From: Rosa chinensis | Lineage: Eukaryota; Streptophyta; Magnoliopsida; Rosales; Rosaceae | Direction: 5' to 3' | Assembly: GCF_002994745.2 (NCBI RefSeq) | Contig: NC_037092.1 | Coordinates: 71,461,823-71,525,822, forward strand | Length of the DNA stretch: 64,000 nt | The notes under the pieces: model-generated | Told to the model about the DNA's origin: nothing | Databases searched by the model: none | What the model saw: the letters and a program-made list of their open reading frames with translations, nothing else | Shown here: positions 11,578 to 23,525 of the stretch, piece by piece | How positions within the stretch are numbered: the first letter of the stretch is position 1 | Layout: each line of letters starts with the position of its first letter | Program-made: the position numbers and the translations under genes

Positions 11578-12119
11578 TGTTGGTTGTGATAATGGGTTTT
11601 GTGTTGGCTATGATTGAAGAGTATTGAAGAATGTTAGCTACTGTTGTAATCGGCTCCAAGTGGAAGATTGTTCGGTGTGTGGATTCGATTCCTTATAGGA
11701 TAAGGATTTGTTAATCCTTGATCAAAGAGGAGTTTTGATTGTTTCCTACCTGCTTACATAATCCTACTTGGTAATGGTTTCTATGTCTATTGGGAATAGA
11801 TTTCCAATATCTTATAGGGTCTACTTAGATATCTATAAATAGGGGCATAGGTTGTAGTAGTAGATCAAGTCTTTGAAGCATTAAACAGAGAGAGCAAGTG
11901 AGGTCTTGACAGTTAGTGAGAACTTCTTGTGAGAGATTCTTGTATTCTTGTTCGTGTATTCTTCTTCTTCTATAGTGAAATCCAAGCAGCCCGGGGACAT
12001 AGGCAAAGTTCTTTGCTGAACCTCGTTAACAAGTTCGTGTTTGTTTTCTCGATCGTTTATCTATATTGTTTTGCACTTGTCTGCTTCCGCAAGAGGAATT
12101 TTAGGTCAAATTCCTAACA
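11578..12119 (+). repeat. Copia 3' LTR, 542 bp
   Basis: It starts tgttggttgtg directly after a purine-rich tract and ends ttcctaaca (TG...CA). A TATA-like box lies at 11834-11841. No 5' partner is left in the window, so age from LTR divergence cannot be estimated. Confidence 0.8.
11834..11841 (+). promoter_or_regulatory. TATA-like box in the Copia LTR
   Basis: TATAAATA lies in the middle of the LTR, where the U3/R boundary promoter would be expected. Activity is inferred only. Confidence 0.4.
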
Positions 12120-15100
12120 CAAAGGTGCACCCCGCGATGCTGAAGAGCTTCATTAATTAAAACTTTACGGTGAAGAATTTACCAAGTACAAATGCTCTTA
12201 TGAGGCTGGATAGCCGGATGCCATATGATGGTGCCCTACTCCACAGAGGGAGGAAGAGGAAGAAGGGAATTATGTGCCTCCTTTGAAGTTAACATACCCG
12301 ATGAAGATTTAGCCCAAACCACCTGGTCACTTGACGGCTCATCTGGCAGCGTATGGGAAGTAAGCGAAGCTGTAATTTCCTGAAAAACCTGAACAAAGAT
12401 ATCAGGCATATCCCACTTACCGAGGACTATAAAATCACTAATCTTATTATCCAAATGCTTTAAAGATGAGGGGTCGATATTAAAGGTTGTCCCTAGAATG
12501 TCACCCATCCAATTATCTTTCTAGAGCCTAATTGATTTACCATCCCCAATAAGCCAATGAAGATTAGAAAGAAGCATGTGCCAAACCTGCTTCAACCCAA
12601 GCCAAACAGACGACTTTTTATAGTAGCTACAAGGCTTCAGCCCATCCACTAGAAACCGTTCATGTAGAAAGATGGCAGATGGAGATGATTTAGATACCAC
12701 ATCCCACCCTTTCTTGAGAAGAATAGCTTGATTCAAAACAAACAAGTTTTTCAAGTTTAAGCCACCTTGCTTTTAGGCCTACAAACTTGATCCCAAGCCA
12801 CCAATGCAACTCCATTCTTTAGAGGGTCAGTTGTCCAAGAGAAATTTCGAATCCACTGTTGCACTTGCTTCAGGAGTGAACGAGGCCAAGAATAAACACG
12901 GAAGTTATGTATTAGAAGACCCTGTATTAATGAATCAATGAGTTGTATTCTAGCAACTTGAGAGAGCATCTTTCCCTTCCAGGCACTTAATTTACACCGA
13001 ACCCTGTCTGCAATTGGCCTAAGAAAATCACTCTTTGGACTGCCTTGAAAGATGGGAACCCCAAGATACATGAAAGGTAACGACCCCAATTGGACACCCA
13101 AAATGTTTTGAATAGTGGAAGATCTTGAGATTGCATACCGTCCAATAAAAAGGAGAGATTTTTCCTTATTAACATACTGCCCTGAATTGGCTGCGTACTC
13201 CTCCATAAAATCTGAAAGAGCATGGAGGCCATGAGAGCTAGCCTACATGAAAACCATTACATCGTCTACAAACAAAACATGAGATGGGGTTGAGCAAGAT
13301 CCTGGAGCTGCCATGCAATCTAGATTATTTTGAGTTTCGAGCTGCGAGATACCCCTACTAAGAACCTCCTTTGCAAGACATAAAAGAATAGGCGATAAGG
13401 GGTCTCACTGACGCACACCCCGTGAGTAGGTAAAGAAGCCACAAGATTGACCATTGACTGAAATAGAAAGATGAGCTGAAGCAAGGATATTCTGAATCCA
13501 ATTCACAAACCCTGGGTCGAAGCCAAAAGCTCAGAGAACCCGTAGAAGGAAGCTCCAATCAATAGTATCAAAGGCCTTGGCAATATCAAATTTAATTGTA
13601 ATATTTCCGGACCTGCACTTATGATCAAGAAGATTCAAACACTCTTAAGTAAGGGTAATCAGGTCGACAATTGATCTACCTCGTATGAAAGCACTCTGGT
13701 TGGGGGAGACAATCCTCGAGGCAACCAGACCCAAGCGATTCGCCAATATCTTGGTGATAACCATAAAAAAAATTTAGCCAAGGCTATTGGCCTGTAATCA
13801 GATATTCTCTCCGCTTCCAACTTCTTTGGAATTAGAATGATCAGATTAGAATTAAAATGAGGAAGAATAAAGCCCAACTCAAAGAAGCTACGCACAACAG
13901 CAATCATATCCCTAGAGACCACAGACTAGCAAGCCTTAAAATTCTCCCCCAAAACCATCTGGGCCAGGTGAGCTACTACTATCCATGAGATGAACTGCCT
14001 GTGCTACCTCCTCGTCACAGGTAATACGAACTAGAGAGAAATTCTCATCTTCTGTAACCAAGTGAGGGATGGTCCTCTCCACCAACCCAGAATCAATAAT
14101 GTTGTGATCCCTAGAAAACAGTTTGTGTAATGTTGCACAATGTAGTTCGCAATAGACTCTTGATCCTGCAAAGTAGTTTGTCCTGTAAACAAGGAGGTAA
14201 TGGACTTGTTTAGACTCCAGACTTTAACCATGTTATGAAGAAAGGAAGTGTTGCGATCTCCATCCTTTAGCCACCTAATCCTTGACTTTTCTCTAAGTAG
14301 GGTATACTGAATGGACAACTCAGACTGGAATGTGGCAAGAGTTTCATCTTCCCTTAAAAACCGATCCTCAGAAGGCCCCATCAAATTAATTTCTGCATAT
14401 CGAGGGCCTATCTTGCCATGTTCACTCTTGCTTGAATGTTCCCAAAGTGTGTCTTATTCCAACTCTTGAGCATAATCTTCAAAGCACGCAACTTAGAGCT
14501 TAGTATGAACAGTGGGCAACCATGAAATTGCAGAGCATTCTGAAACCCATCAACTAGTTGAATAAAGATAGGATGATTGAGCCACATTCTCTGGAACTTA
14601 AAATGAGGAAAAAAATTAAGAGCAAATCTTGAGGAGGACAACAAAATTGGACAATGGTCCAAAGTTGATTTAGTTAGAGTGCAGCATTCCAACTCTTGCC
14701 AAAAGTCAAACCAATTTAGGTTTCCCAAAGCTCTATCCAAACGAACCTCAGTTCGTCGATTAGTCCATGTAAAAGATAGACCCTTAGTAGGAATGTCAAG
14801 CAACACACACACCGTACACATTTGCTGGAATTCTGTGCATGACGTTAAGCTAGGAGGCATACCACCCCGTTTTTAATGTGCCCCAAAGACACAATTAAAG
14901 TCTTCCATTACTACCCATGGACCTTGAACAAAAGAATTTCTAATAAATGTCAAATCTTGCCAAAGAGACATTCTTCCAATTACAGTAGTCTTTGCATACA
15001 CCAACATGACAACATTAGTAACCCCTTCAAATGAGTAAGAAAAGGCGACTTGCTGGTCGGTGGATGAAAGCAACATAGGATGAATAGCTTCTTGACAAAG

Positions 15101-15313
15101 TACCCAGAGATTGGGAATTTCAGAACCTCGATCATTGGTGGCCAATGGAGTGAGACCCAACGATCTCCATAATGACCTATTAATGACATCAATCGAAACA
15201 AAGGGTTCAGATAAACCAACAAGTAACGGACGATGAAAACGTACCAAATCCGAGAAAACCTGTTGCGTATCATCATTCGCAATTCCTCGAGCATTCCAAT
15301 ACAGTAGCTTCAT
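12120..15313 (-). pseudogene. LINE ORF2 (endonuclease and reverse transcriptase), broken
   Basis: ORF2 begins with the typical LLYWNARGIAN of APE-type endonucleases (15313 downward). It carries a degraded VMEDFN (normally GDFN), FTWTNRR and LDHCPILL. The RT region has LIILIPKK, ISDYRPIALA and a catalytic FVDD (about 13258-13275). It continues through the thumb (FMYLGVPIF) and a zf-RVT end near 12120-12240. Several stops and shifts interrupt it. In an intact element it would nick DNA and prime reverse transcription there. Confidence 0.85.
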
Positions 15314-16135
15314 TAAAAAAATTTATGTTTTGCTCCCTTTTGCAAGAGAGCCTGGCCTGAAATCGGCTTACGAGCCTGGACTTTACTACTAGTTTTTGCA
15401 GCCAAGTTGAGATTTTTTTTGTCTTCTTGGTGACAACAGGTGTAAATTCCCCTTCTTCTCGAGTTCTGGAGGCCTCTTCAGAGACCACTGTGTGTACCAA
15501 TGGCATCTCTGACTCCTTGCTACCACTTGCAGTTATGTCAGCCACAATTTGCTCAAGTTCAACCATTCCCAGAGCTACATGCTTCTCGAAGCCCGGGGGA
15601 ATACTTTCAAAGGACGACCCTTCCTTGGATACTAGTTGTACAACTTGGTCCGGGGTTGCCACGAATGGCTCCAAAGTACCAGTTTGCTCCCTCACACAAG
15701 TTTCAATGTTTTTCTTATCCATCCACTTGGAGAAGCTTGGTTGGAACGACCCTGTTTTTTGGGCGCCGACGAGAGGTGTCTGAACCTTGCCTTCTAGGCT
15801 TCGAACGAACCCTAGACCTTCCACGTTGAACCCTACCCTCTGCACCCTCAATGTTAGGGCTTAAAGCGATCACCCTGCAGTTTGATCCCAAATGTCCCAT
15901 AAGGCCACACTTAGAACACATGGTAGGCAAGGTTTCGTACTCTACTCCAACGAGAACATGCTCTCCGTTAGCCCGAGACACCCATATCTGTTGCAGTAAA
16001 GGCTGGGAAAGATCAACATCAACCAGAATCCTAGCGCGAATCAATCTTCAGAGGAACACCCAGTCCTTTAGCAATCTCAAAGAGCGTTTGTTGCTCCCAG
16101 AATGCAAACCCTAGGTCCCATAGTCGGACCAAGAA
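15273..16135 (-). pseudogene. LINE ORF1-like protein, broken
   Basis: The minus strand gives a DUF4283-like stretch (WDLGFAFWEQQTLFEIAKG) and then LVDVDLSQPLLQQIWV. Next come a zinc knuckle (CSKCGLMGHLGSNC, about 15880-15925), a basic stretch rich in Arg, and a long polar linker. Frames change near 15720-15850 and a piece is lost around 16035. The predicted role is RNA binding of the retroposon ribonucleoprotein; this copy is dead. Confidence 0.75.
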
Positions 16136-16470
16136 ACACATGTGCTTGTTTGACCTACACTTTAATTTAGCATAACTTGTTGTTTCTTTGCATTAAAGAC
16201 CCCAAAGCAGCATTAACCAGATTGTCTTCTTTCTTGAGTTCAAGACTCATTACTGGAAAAGAGGACAATGGCCACACCACATTGGACATGATTGTGCTTT
16301 GGTGACTTAGAAGCACTAACTTTGCCAAGATTAGCCACCCAATTGCGAAACTTAAATCATTTTAGTGAAAATCGATCTCTTCATTTCGTTCAAGTTCGAT
16401 TATCTATGGTTTTCTTTGATTTTTCTTGTTCTATTTTTTCAATATTTTTTAGGCGTTGATTTGGTTTAAT
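16136..16470 (+). other. Host segment homologous to 30405-30730 and 41940-42275
   Basis: This non-coding block aligns well with DNA about 2.8-3.1 kb downstream of GRAS copies 2 and 3 (shared strings include tgtgcttgtttga and tttttcttgttctatttttt). It identifies the displaced downstream flank of unit 1, now separated from the GRAS fragment by nested transposons. Confidence 0.7.
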
Positions 16471-17657
16471 TTGATCTTAGAAGGTTCTATATTCATGTAC
16501 TTTTCTCTTAGGTGTTTTATCAAAAGTTGTGACGATAGCTTTTTAGATCCTCTGTTAGATATTTGGAAGTTGTATTAGCGTGCTAGAACTCCTAGCATGA
16601 AGTTGATATGTAATGGAACAAAAATGAGCTCTAATTCAATTTATGTTTTTTGTTTTGAAATTAAATTGATAGTATTAGAAATCAATAGCCAAAGGCTAGA
16701 GTTTACATACACTTAAACAAGAATTCCAGATAGAAAATCCGAAAAAAATCTACCTAAGCAAATGCAACCCATTCATGTCTAAGGGACGCTCACATTTAAG
16801 CAAGCCTAAACAAGCAAGGACAACCTTGTCTCCTAAGGGAAAAAAAAAAACCATTCTATTAGCTTTTACCTGCCATATAAGCAATTGTGGTACAAGTAAA
16901 AAACTAGAAACGTCTTAGAAGCTTATAGAAGCCCACCTTTTTAGGTCAAATAGTTCATTCATTTAACAGAAATTTACTACAAATGTAGATGTGCATAAGA
17001 AAGCAAGAGTCCTAGGCCCAGAAGCCCAATAGACAAAAGCTTAATTAACCTACATCTTACAGAAAATAAAAAACTGAGGCCCAAAAGCCCAACAACAACC
17101 AAAAGCTTAAAGAACTGCCTCCAATAGACCAGTTGCCATGGCTGCTGACCACCAAGCTACAGAGAGAGTAACATCGACTAAAGCTTCACTTCCAGATGCT
17201 AGAGGTTTGTCAACCATCATTCTGCACAAGGATACAAGTACCAAAAAAACATAAAAAAGGCCATCGTGGTGGTGGAGACCACCAAGCAACACAACGTCAT
17301 TGGTCCGGTGACATCCACAAACTTTTGTGGAGTATCGGTTCGGCAACTATTCCCAAGTATGGAGTTAGGTATATAGACTCAGGTTGAGCACAAATGTGAT
17401 GGTAGAATTGTGGAAAAAGAAAAAAAAGGGGTAGATGATGAAGAGGGGAACTGTATGAGGATGAGAGAAGTGAAAATAAATTTGGGCATTTGGAGAGGAA
17501 TTGGGCTGGAGCAAATAAAACAATAAAGAAAATGAGACATAAAGCCTTAGATCTGAGACAAAGCTTAGAAAAAACACACCACAGATAGTAGAGGGGCTGT
17601 CGACTCTCAAAACTGCAGAGGTGGGAACCGACGGGGGTCTCATAGAAGCCCACCTTA
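16471..17657. other. Unrecognised intergenic DNA
   Basis: No gene or repeat class was recognised. Open frames on the minus strand (17107-17724) are low-complexity and hydrophobic with no family signature, and they overlap one another. Confidence 0.4.
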
Positions 17658-18305
17658 GGGCAACTCCAACCATAGGGTTCAAAACTATATTTTGTTGAAT
17701 TATAAGACTTTTCATCTCCAACAATGCTTTTTAGGGGGAGTTAGTCCTAAAATTATAGGACATGGGCTCATCCCAAGTCTCATATTTGAGACTTTTCCAA
17801 GACCAAGACTCGGATACTATTCATGGGTCCCAGCAAATGGGTTTTATTTGCTTTTACTCAAATTGACCTTATTTAATCTGACAGCCCAGATTTGAGGAAA
17901 AAAAGTGATCAATGGCTCTTATTAAATCAAGGGTTATTATTTCTATTTTGTTCCAAATTTTTTTAAAAAATTACCAGAAAATTGAGGGAAAAAAAATATA
18001 TACCTATTGGAACAGTAAATTGTGGGAAATTCTATAAATATCAACCCATTCTTTTCTATTTCCTCACACCAAATATCCTCCATCTCCTTCACAATTGTTT
18101 ACCTTATTTAACTATATTAACATACTTTTAATATAATATTCATCAACATTACACTCATATTATCTTTAATCAAGAATAGTGAAAATAGCACCCATATAGC
18201 ACCTAATTGTTGGATATGAGAATTAAGTCATATATGAATAGTGCAACAAGGGGATGCTATTCTCATTTTAGCACCCCCAAATAGAGCCTATGGTTGGAGT
18301 TGCCC
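17658..18305. mobile_element. Tourist/PIF-Harbinger-like MITE, 648 bp
   Basis: The ends are perfect inverted repeats of gggcaactccaaccatagg, flanked by TTA at 17655-17657 and 18306-18308. The TIR is related in sequence to that of the smaller MITE at 4212-4504. There is no coding capacity. Confidence 0.8.
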
Positions 18306-18317
18306 TTACAGGCTTAC

Positions 18318-18564
18318 TGTTGAGGCCACCACAACACACTGCAACATTCAACCCTCAAGCCCAAGTAGATGCTTATTAGCCCATTTCTTTTTGTTGTCCT
18401 ATGGCACGTGTAGGTTGCCAGCAGTGCATTAGTTGTCACCAGTAGCCTATATTATCTGTACCGCTTGCCATTGATGGCTTATGGATGAAATGAACTCATT
18501 TTGATTTTTGCCTTGTCTTTCAATTTCCTGCAATTTCCTTTACTTTCTTGTATGTGTCGCATCA
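18318..18564 (+). repeat. Gypsy 5' LTR, 247 bp
   Basis: It begins tgttgaggcc and ends tgtcgcatca. It is the same length as the 3' LTR and nearly identical to it. Confidence 0.93.
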
Positions 18565-18566
18565 AC

Positions 18567-18579
18567 TGGTATCAAAGCC
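18567..18579 (+). other. Gypsy primer-binding site (initiator tRNA-Met type)
   Basis: tggtatcaaagcc lies two bases after the LTR and differs by one base from the tRNA-iMet complement tggtatcagagcc used by many plant LTR elements. It abuts the first gag ATG at 18580. Confidence 0.8.
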
Positions 18580-19886
18580 ATGACGCTCCGGGAACTCCAA
18601 AATCCAAACCCCTCTGTTCCTTTCTCCTCCGTCTTGGTTAACCCGCCACCGGCCTCATCCTCCACTTCCTCTACATCTCACCAGCCCTCCTCACCACCAC
18701 AAGACACCCACATCTCCGATTTTCAGAACTCTGTGGAGCTACTGCAGATTCAAAAAGAAGAGCTCCACCAATCCATGGAGGCCCTTCAACAACAAGTATC
18801 CCAGCAACTTTCCTTCCAAAACCAATTGTCTGCCCAATTTTCAGCTCTTCAAAACACTGTCCTCGCCTCCTTACTTCAAAAGAACCCACCCATATCCACA
18901 AACCCCACCACCACTCCCTCCACCACCCCCACCACTACGCCTACCACCACTTCCACCACCCCCAACCCCACTTCAATCCCATTTGGCTCCCTCGACACCA
19001 TGACGACGACATGGACGGGCCTGGGATTATCTCATCCCCCTCCTCTGTCCTTCGCCCCACTTCCACAGGGCCCTTCCTCACAAGCACAACCATCTCAATC
19101 TTCAACAAACACCACTAGCCTATCAAGTTCCACAGCCACATACTCCACAATCACATCACTGCCTCCCCACATGTTTTCCCCACCTCTTTCCACCTCTGGT
19201 TCATCAACCTCCGGTTCTTCCGGCAACAACACCCTTTCTTTTTCACCAGATTTCCACAGCCAAACTACTTTCACCATGATTTTTCACATTACAAGCGACC
19301 AAAGATTCATTTACAGCAGTTCAACGGGGAGGATGTAGGGGGTTGGCTGACTATGGCGGAGAGTTACCTTCAGGTCCAACGTATTCCACCCTTTGACCGC
19401 ATTGCTGTGGTGGCTTCTCACTTTGGCCACGATGCTTCGCTTTGGATGGCTGCCTTTGAACAACGTCACCCAAACTATTCTTGGGAGCAATTTGTTCCAG
19501 AATTCCTCGAATACTTTGGTTTGGGTAGCACCGCGGATTATAAGGCCTAGCTCACCCATATTCAACAACGCGGCTCGGCGGACGAGTATATCACCGAATT
19601 CACCAAGCTTGCTTGCCGTGCACCAGAGTGGTCGAACGACCAACTTCTACATGTATTTCTCGGCGGGTTGAAGCCGGAAATCCGCCATGATGTAATGGCT
19701 CTTGAACCAAGGAATCTGTCTCATGCTCGACGGCTTGCTCGCCGTTATGACGCCAAACTCAGCGATATTCGGGCTGCTGCCACCCGCACTGCTAGGGCCC
19801 ACAATGGCACAATTGGTCACCTACCCCAAGGGTCCACTCCTACAGCTCTCACACTACAGTTCAGAATGCACCCTACAACCCTACCT
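18580..19886 (+). pseudogene. Gypsy gag, N-terminal part, broken
   Basis: The start ATG at 18580 directly follows the primer site. A predicted coiled-coil stretch (about residues 45-95, rich in Gln/Leu) and a long Pro/Thr/Ser linker lead into the retrotransposon gag domain (GEDVGGWLTMAESYL; then WEQFVPEFLEYFG). A frameshift lies upstream of about 19265, and an in-frame TAG at 19548-19550 interrupts the gag domain. The reading then continues (DEYITEFTKLACRAPEW) until a solo LTR interrupts it at 19887. Confidence 0.85.
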
Positions 19887-21031
19887 GTAACATCCCGTAT
19901 CTTCACTTACCCGTTTACTAGTCATTTGGACGGTAAACGACAACTACTTTCACTTTTACCGTCGTTTCGATACTTTTAGTGGCCCTAAAATATGACTTTT
20001 TGTTCGGATCAAAATTTGAGAAAATGTTCTTCATGAAAGTTGTAGAGGACGTTAAACCGAGCGCGTGCATATGTGGTACGTAAAAATCGGAGTTCATATG
20101 CGAAAGTTATGGCCAAAATACTAAAGTTACTGTTCATGGTAATTTTATATAAATAGCCGAGTTACTGTGGTAAGTTTCCATTTTTCAAAAACTTACCGAG
20201 CCCTCTCCCCGATTCTCTCTTCCTCTCCGACCTCTTCACCTTCTTCCGGCCATAACTCCTCCATCCGGCGACGGATTTTGACGTATAAGATGTCGTTGGA
20301 AAGCTCTCTTCCTTCTCTTCATTTCTGGGTTCGTTTCGTAGCTTGATATGAACTGTGGAAGGTGCAGCAACGAGAAGAAGAGGACGGTCACTGTAGCAGT
20401 TTTGAGTCAACGCCGATATTTTCCAATTCCGGCAGTCTCCGGCCACCAAATTGGCGTCGAAGGTTCGGTTTTTGACATAGATCATTTCCCCTAAGGTCTT
20501 TCATTTCAATTTGCAGTGTAGAGGTCGAATTAACAATTTCAATTTCTAGGGTTCTTGGAATTTCTGGAAATTTTTCACCGGCCAAATTGGAGCTCTTCCA
20601 GGACGACGTACCGAGCTATTGCTCGATGACGGAACACGAATGCGTGATCGTCGGAATAGTACTTTTGCAGGCGAATTGGTTGAGGTCAGGCGTACACGGG
20701 TTGAGGCATAGTCAACATCATGGCTTCCGCATCTGCCTTTGAATTAGGTTTTCCTCTTATACCTTTCTGTTAGAATTGCTCTGATTACCTTTGGGATTTA
20801 TGCTATTTGGAGTTGAGATGTGTGTTTTGGGAATTGGAGACTGATGTTGATTTGGGGAGCAGGGTGGCTCTAGGAGCATAAGGATGAATTGATTAAGTGT
20901 AAATGTTTTGTACAGGTTTGGGTAGCCCATTTTAGGGGAAGTTCCGCCAAATTTTTGGTAGAATTTCTTCTAAGGTGGGCCCCGCAGGGTCACTTCAGAT
21001 TTCAGGGTGAAATCTGGGGCTGGTCCTGTCA
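19887..21031 (+). mobile_element. Solo LTR (Gypsy type, tgtaacatccc family), 1,145 bp, inside gag
   Basis: It begins tgtaacatcccg and ends ggtcctgtca (TG...CA). It is flanked by ctacc (19882-19886) and ccacc (21032-21036), one mismatch. Both ends match, in inverse orientation, the ~2.6 kb solo LTRs at 31210-33841 and 42758-45378, so it is a shorter relative. It carries no coding domains. The start of the long open frame at 20889 lies in this LTR and is fortuitous. Confidence 0.8.
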
Positions 21032-21036
21032 CCACC

Positions 21037-23525
21037 CCTCCCTTTCAGCAAGCCAATACCAACCATACACCTCCCAATCCCATCCAAAACCTTTTCGCCG
21101 TTGGACACCGGCAAAGCAGCGCGAGAGGCGTGTAAAAAACCTCTGCTTTAATTGTGATGAGACATATTCTGCAACCCATGTCTACAAAAAACCTTTTATG
21201 GCCATTATGGACTCACCTACTGCAATTCAACATGACGAATCCGATGAATTCCATGATTGCCCCTCTGAGCTCAACGACCACAACCCGGATATTGACCAAC
21301 TCATTCCTCTTCATGCCATCACCAAAACTTCCTTGGGTACAATGATGCGAATGACTGGGTACATCAAAGGGAATTCAATCCGAGTCTTCATTGATTATGG
21401 GTCAGCCATGAACTTTCTGAATCCCGCAATCGCCCACCACTTGGGGCTACCTTTATCACCTAATTCCACAATACAATTCACATCAGCTTCAGGCCACACT
21501 CTTATTCCGGCCGGCATCGTGAAATCGGTAACAGTTCATATTCAAAATTACAATTTCACAGATGATTTCTTATTGTTACCAGTGGCAGGTTGTGATCTAG
21601 TTCTCGGAGCTCAGTGGCTCGATACGTTGGGCTTTATTGGTTGGCACTTCGCTGAGAAAGTGATGTTCTTTATCGTGGATGGAAAATCATACTGCATTCA
21701 TGGAAATTCAAATAGCGAGAACAGTGTTGCTCAAGCTGATATGATAGCTTTCGTTAATCTAGACCAATTGGAATCGCTCCCTGTGGCAGACTCTAAGCAC
21801 ATCGTGGACCAATTCAAGGCCCAACCGCAGGCAGTCACAGCTCTGATTAGTGCCTTCAAAGATATTTTTGACCCTCCAACTGGTCTTCCACCAAAGCGGC
21901 CTATTGATCACCAAATCTGCCTTGTCCCTAATGCTGGACCAGTGAACGTGAGGCCTTACCGCTACCCTCACTCCCAAAAGGCTGAATTGGAGACACAGGT
22001 CCAAGATATGCTATCCTCAGGAATTATCAGGCCTAGTTCAAGCCCATACTCATCCCCGGTCATACTAGTCAAGAAAAAAGAGGGAACTTGGCGTTTTTGC
22101 GTAGATTACAGGTCCCTTAATGCAATTACAGTCAAGGACAGGTTCCCAATCCCAATTGTTGATGAATTACTTGATGAATTACATGGGGCTACCTACTTCT
22201 CCAAATTGGATTTACGGTCCGGTTATCACCAAATCCGGATGAATGAGAAGGACATAGCCAAAACAGCTTTCCGGACTCATGCTGGGCATTTCGAATTTGT
22301 CGTAATGCCGTTTGGACTCACGAATGCCCCTTCCACATTTCAAGCATTGATGAATCACATCTTCAAACCTATGCTACGTAAGTTTGTTCTAGTGTTTTTT
22401 GATGATATTTTAATCTATAGTCCTAATTTAGAGTCTCATATTGCTCATCTTGAGATTGTGTTTAAGTTATTACAAGCTAATGAGCTCAAAGTGAAGCTGT
22501 CAAAATGCTCTTTTGCTCAATCAGAGGTACAATGTTTGGGCCATGTAATATCAGCAAATGGTGTCTCTGTGGACCCAGCAAAAGTACAAAGCATAACTGA
22601 ATGGCCCAAGCCAAAAACAATTAAAGGGTTGAGGGAATTCCTAGGCCTTGCAGGGTATTACCGACGGTTTGTGCCTTATTTCGGGGTCATTTCCCAGCCT
22701 CTTAATGAGATGCTCCGCAAAGACTGTTTTCATTGGTCACCAGCATCGGAAAAAGCATTTGAGAGTCTCAAATTGGCCCTCACATCTGCTCCTGTTCTTA
22801 CTCTACCAGATTTTACACAACCCTTCACCATCGAAACAGATGCTAGTGGATTGGGCATTGGCGCTGTGCTGAGTCAAAACAAGCACCCAGTAGCATATCT
22901 CAGTAAATCATTATGTCCCAAGCATCAAGCCATGTCAACGTACGATCGAGAGATGTTCGCAATCCTGTTTGCAATTGACAAGTGGAGACCGTATTTAGTA
23001 GGAAATTCATTCAAAATTCTGACAGACCGTCAAACTCAAAAGCATCTCTTAGATCAAAGGATATCAACTCCATCACAGCACAAGTGGTTGGCAAAGTTAC
23101 TTGGGTACAATTACACCATTGAGTACAAAGCAGGGAAATTGAACACTCTGCCTGACCTTCTTTCACGGCAGCACGAGCTACTAGCCATCAATACAGTATC
23201 TGCACCAGTTTTTGATAGCATCAGCTTGATTGACCAAGCTTGTCGCAAAGACCCTGAAGCACAGAAGATTATTCATGCCTTGCTACAAGGGGTCCCAACG
23301 AAGAAAAACTTTGCACTACATGCCGGCCGTCTGTTTTACAAAGGCAAAATCTTTATACCTCAAACTTCTGAGTGGAGAGCAAAGGTATTGCATGAATTCC
23401 ACTCCTCACTGCAAGCTGGTCACTCAGGCTACCTCAGAACACTTGCAAGATTGGCTCGAAACTTTGCGTGGCTAGGCCTGAGAAAAGATGTGAAGCTCTT
23501 TGTTGCCTCATGTGATCAATGTTAA
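21037..23525 (+). pseudogene. Gypsy gag end, protease, RT and RNase H
   Basis: The reading frame is open from the solo LTR through most of pol. It shows a zinc knuckle at 21144 (CFNCDETYSATHVY; the final Cys is Tyr), a retropepsin-like site with FIDYGSA in place of the usual D-S/T-G, and an RT with FCVDYRSLN, KLDLRSGYHQIR and catalytic FFDDILIYS (near 22400). RNase H has TDASGLGIGAVLSQ and a degraded TDRQT. It ends in a TAA at 23523-23525 where the family reads Gln (CDQC-stop-RQNYES), a likely C-to-T nonsense mutation. The lost catalytic residues argue that it decayed after insertion. Confidence 0.9.

Larger units (their letters stand above)
5422..12119 (+). mobile_element. Degenerate Ty1/Copia retrotransposon (Tnt1/Tork-like), 5'-truncated
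   Basis: The order gag, zinc knuckle, protease, integrase, reverse transcriptase, RNase H is Copia-type. A 3' LTR follows at 11578-12119 after a purine tract (gaagaaggaga). The 5' LTR is missing and replaced by an inverted-repeat block. A 2.5 kb element (7940-10441) interrupts the reverse transcriptase. The right LTR abuts LINE coding sequence exactly at 12120, so this element probably inserted into the LINE. In-frame stops and frameshifts show that it is dead. Confidence 0.9.
12120..16135 (-). mobile_element. L1-type LINE, truncated and decayed
   Basis: Reading the minus strand from 16135 gives part of a nucleic-acid-binding ORF1 (DUF4283-like plus zinc knuckle), an APE-type endonuclease, reverse transcriptase and a zf-RVT region. 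The 5' side is truncated inside ORF1, common for LINEs. The 3' side ends exactly at the Copia LTR (12119/12120) in mid zf-RVT, with no poly-A, which suggests the Copia element inserted here and the rest was lost. Many stops and frameshifts are present. Confidence 0.85.

Noticed and set aside
17297..17724. Overlapping minus-strand frames of about 118 codons
   Set aside because: Hydrophobic, Phe-rich low-complexity translations of T-rich DNA; the two frames exclude each other and neither resembles a family.
18567..18579. tRNA gene
   Set aside because: Only the 3' complement of tRNA-iMet is present; it is a retrotransposon primer-binding site.
20889..21036. Start of the long pol frame as a true protein start
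   Set aside because: This part lies in the inserted solo LTR; the pol frame is merely open through the junction.
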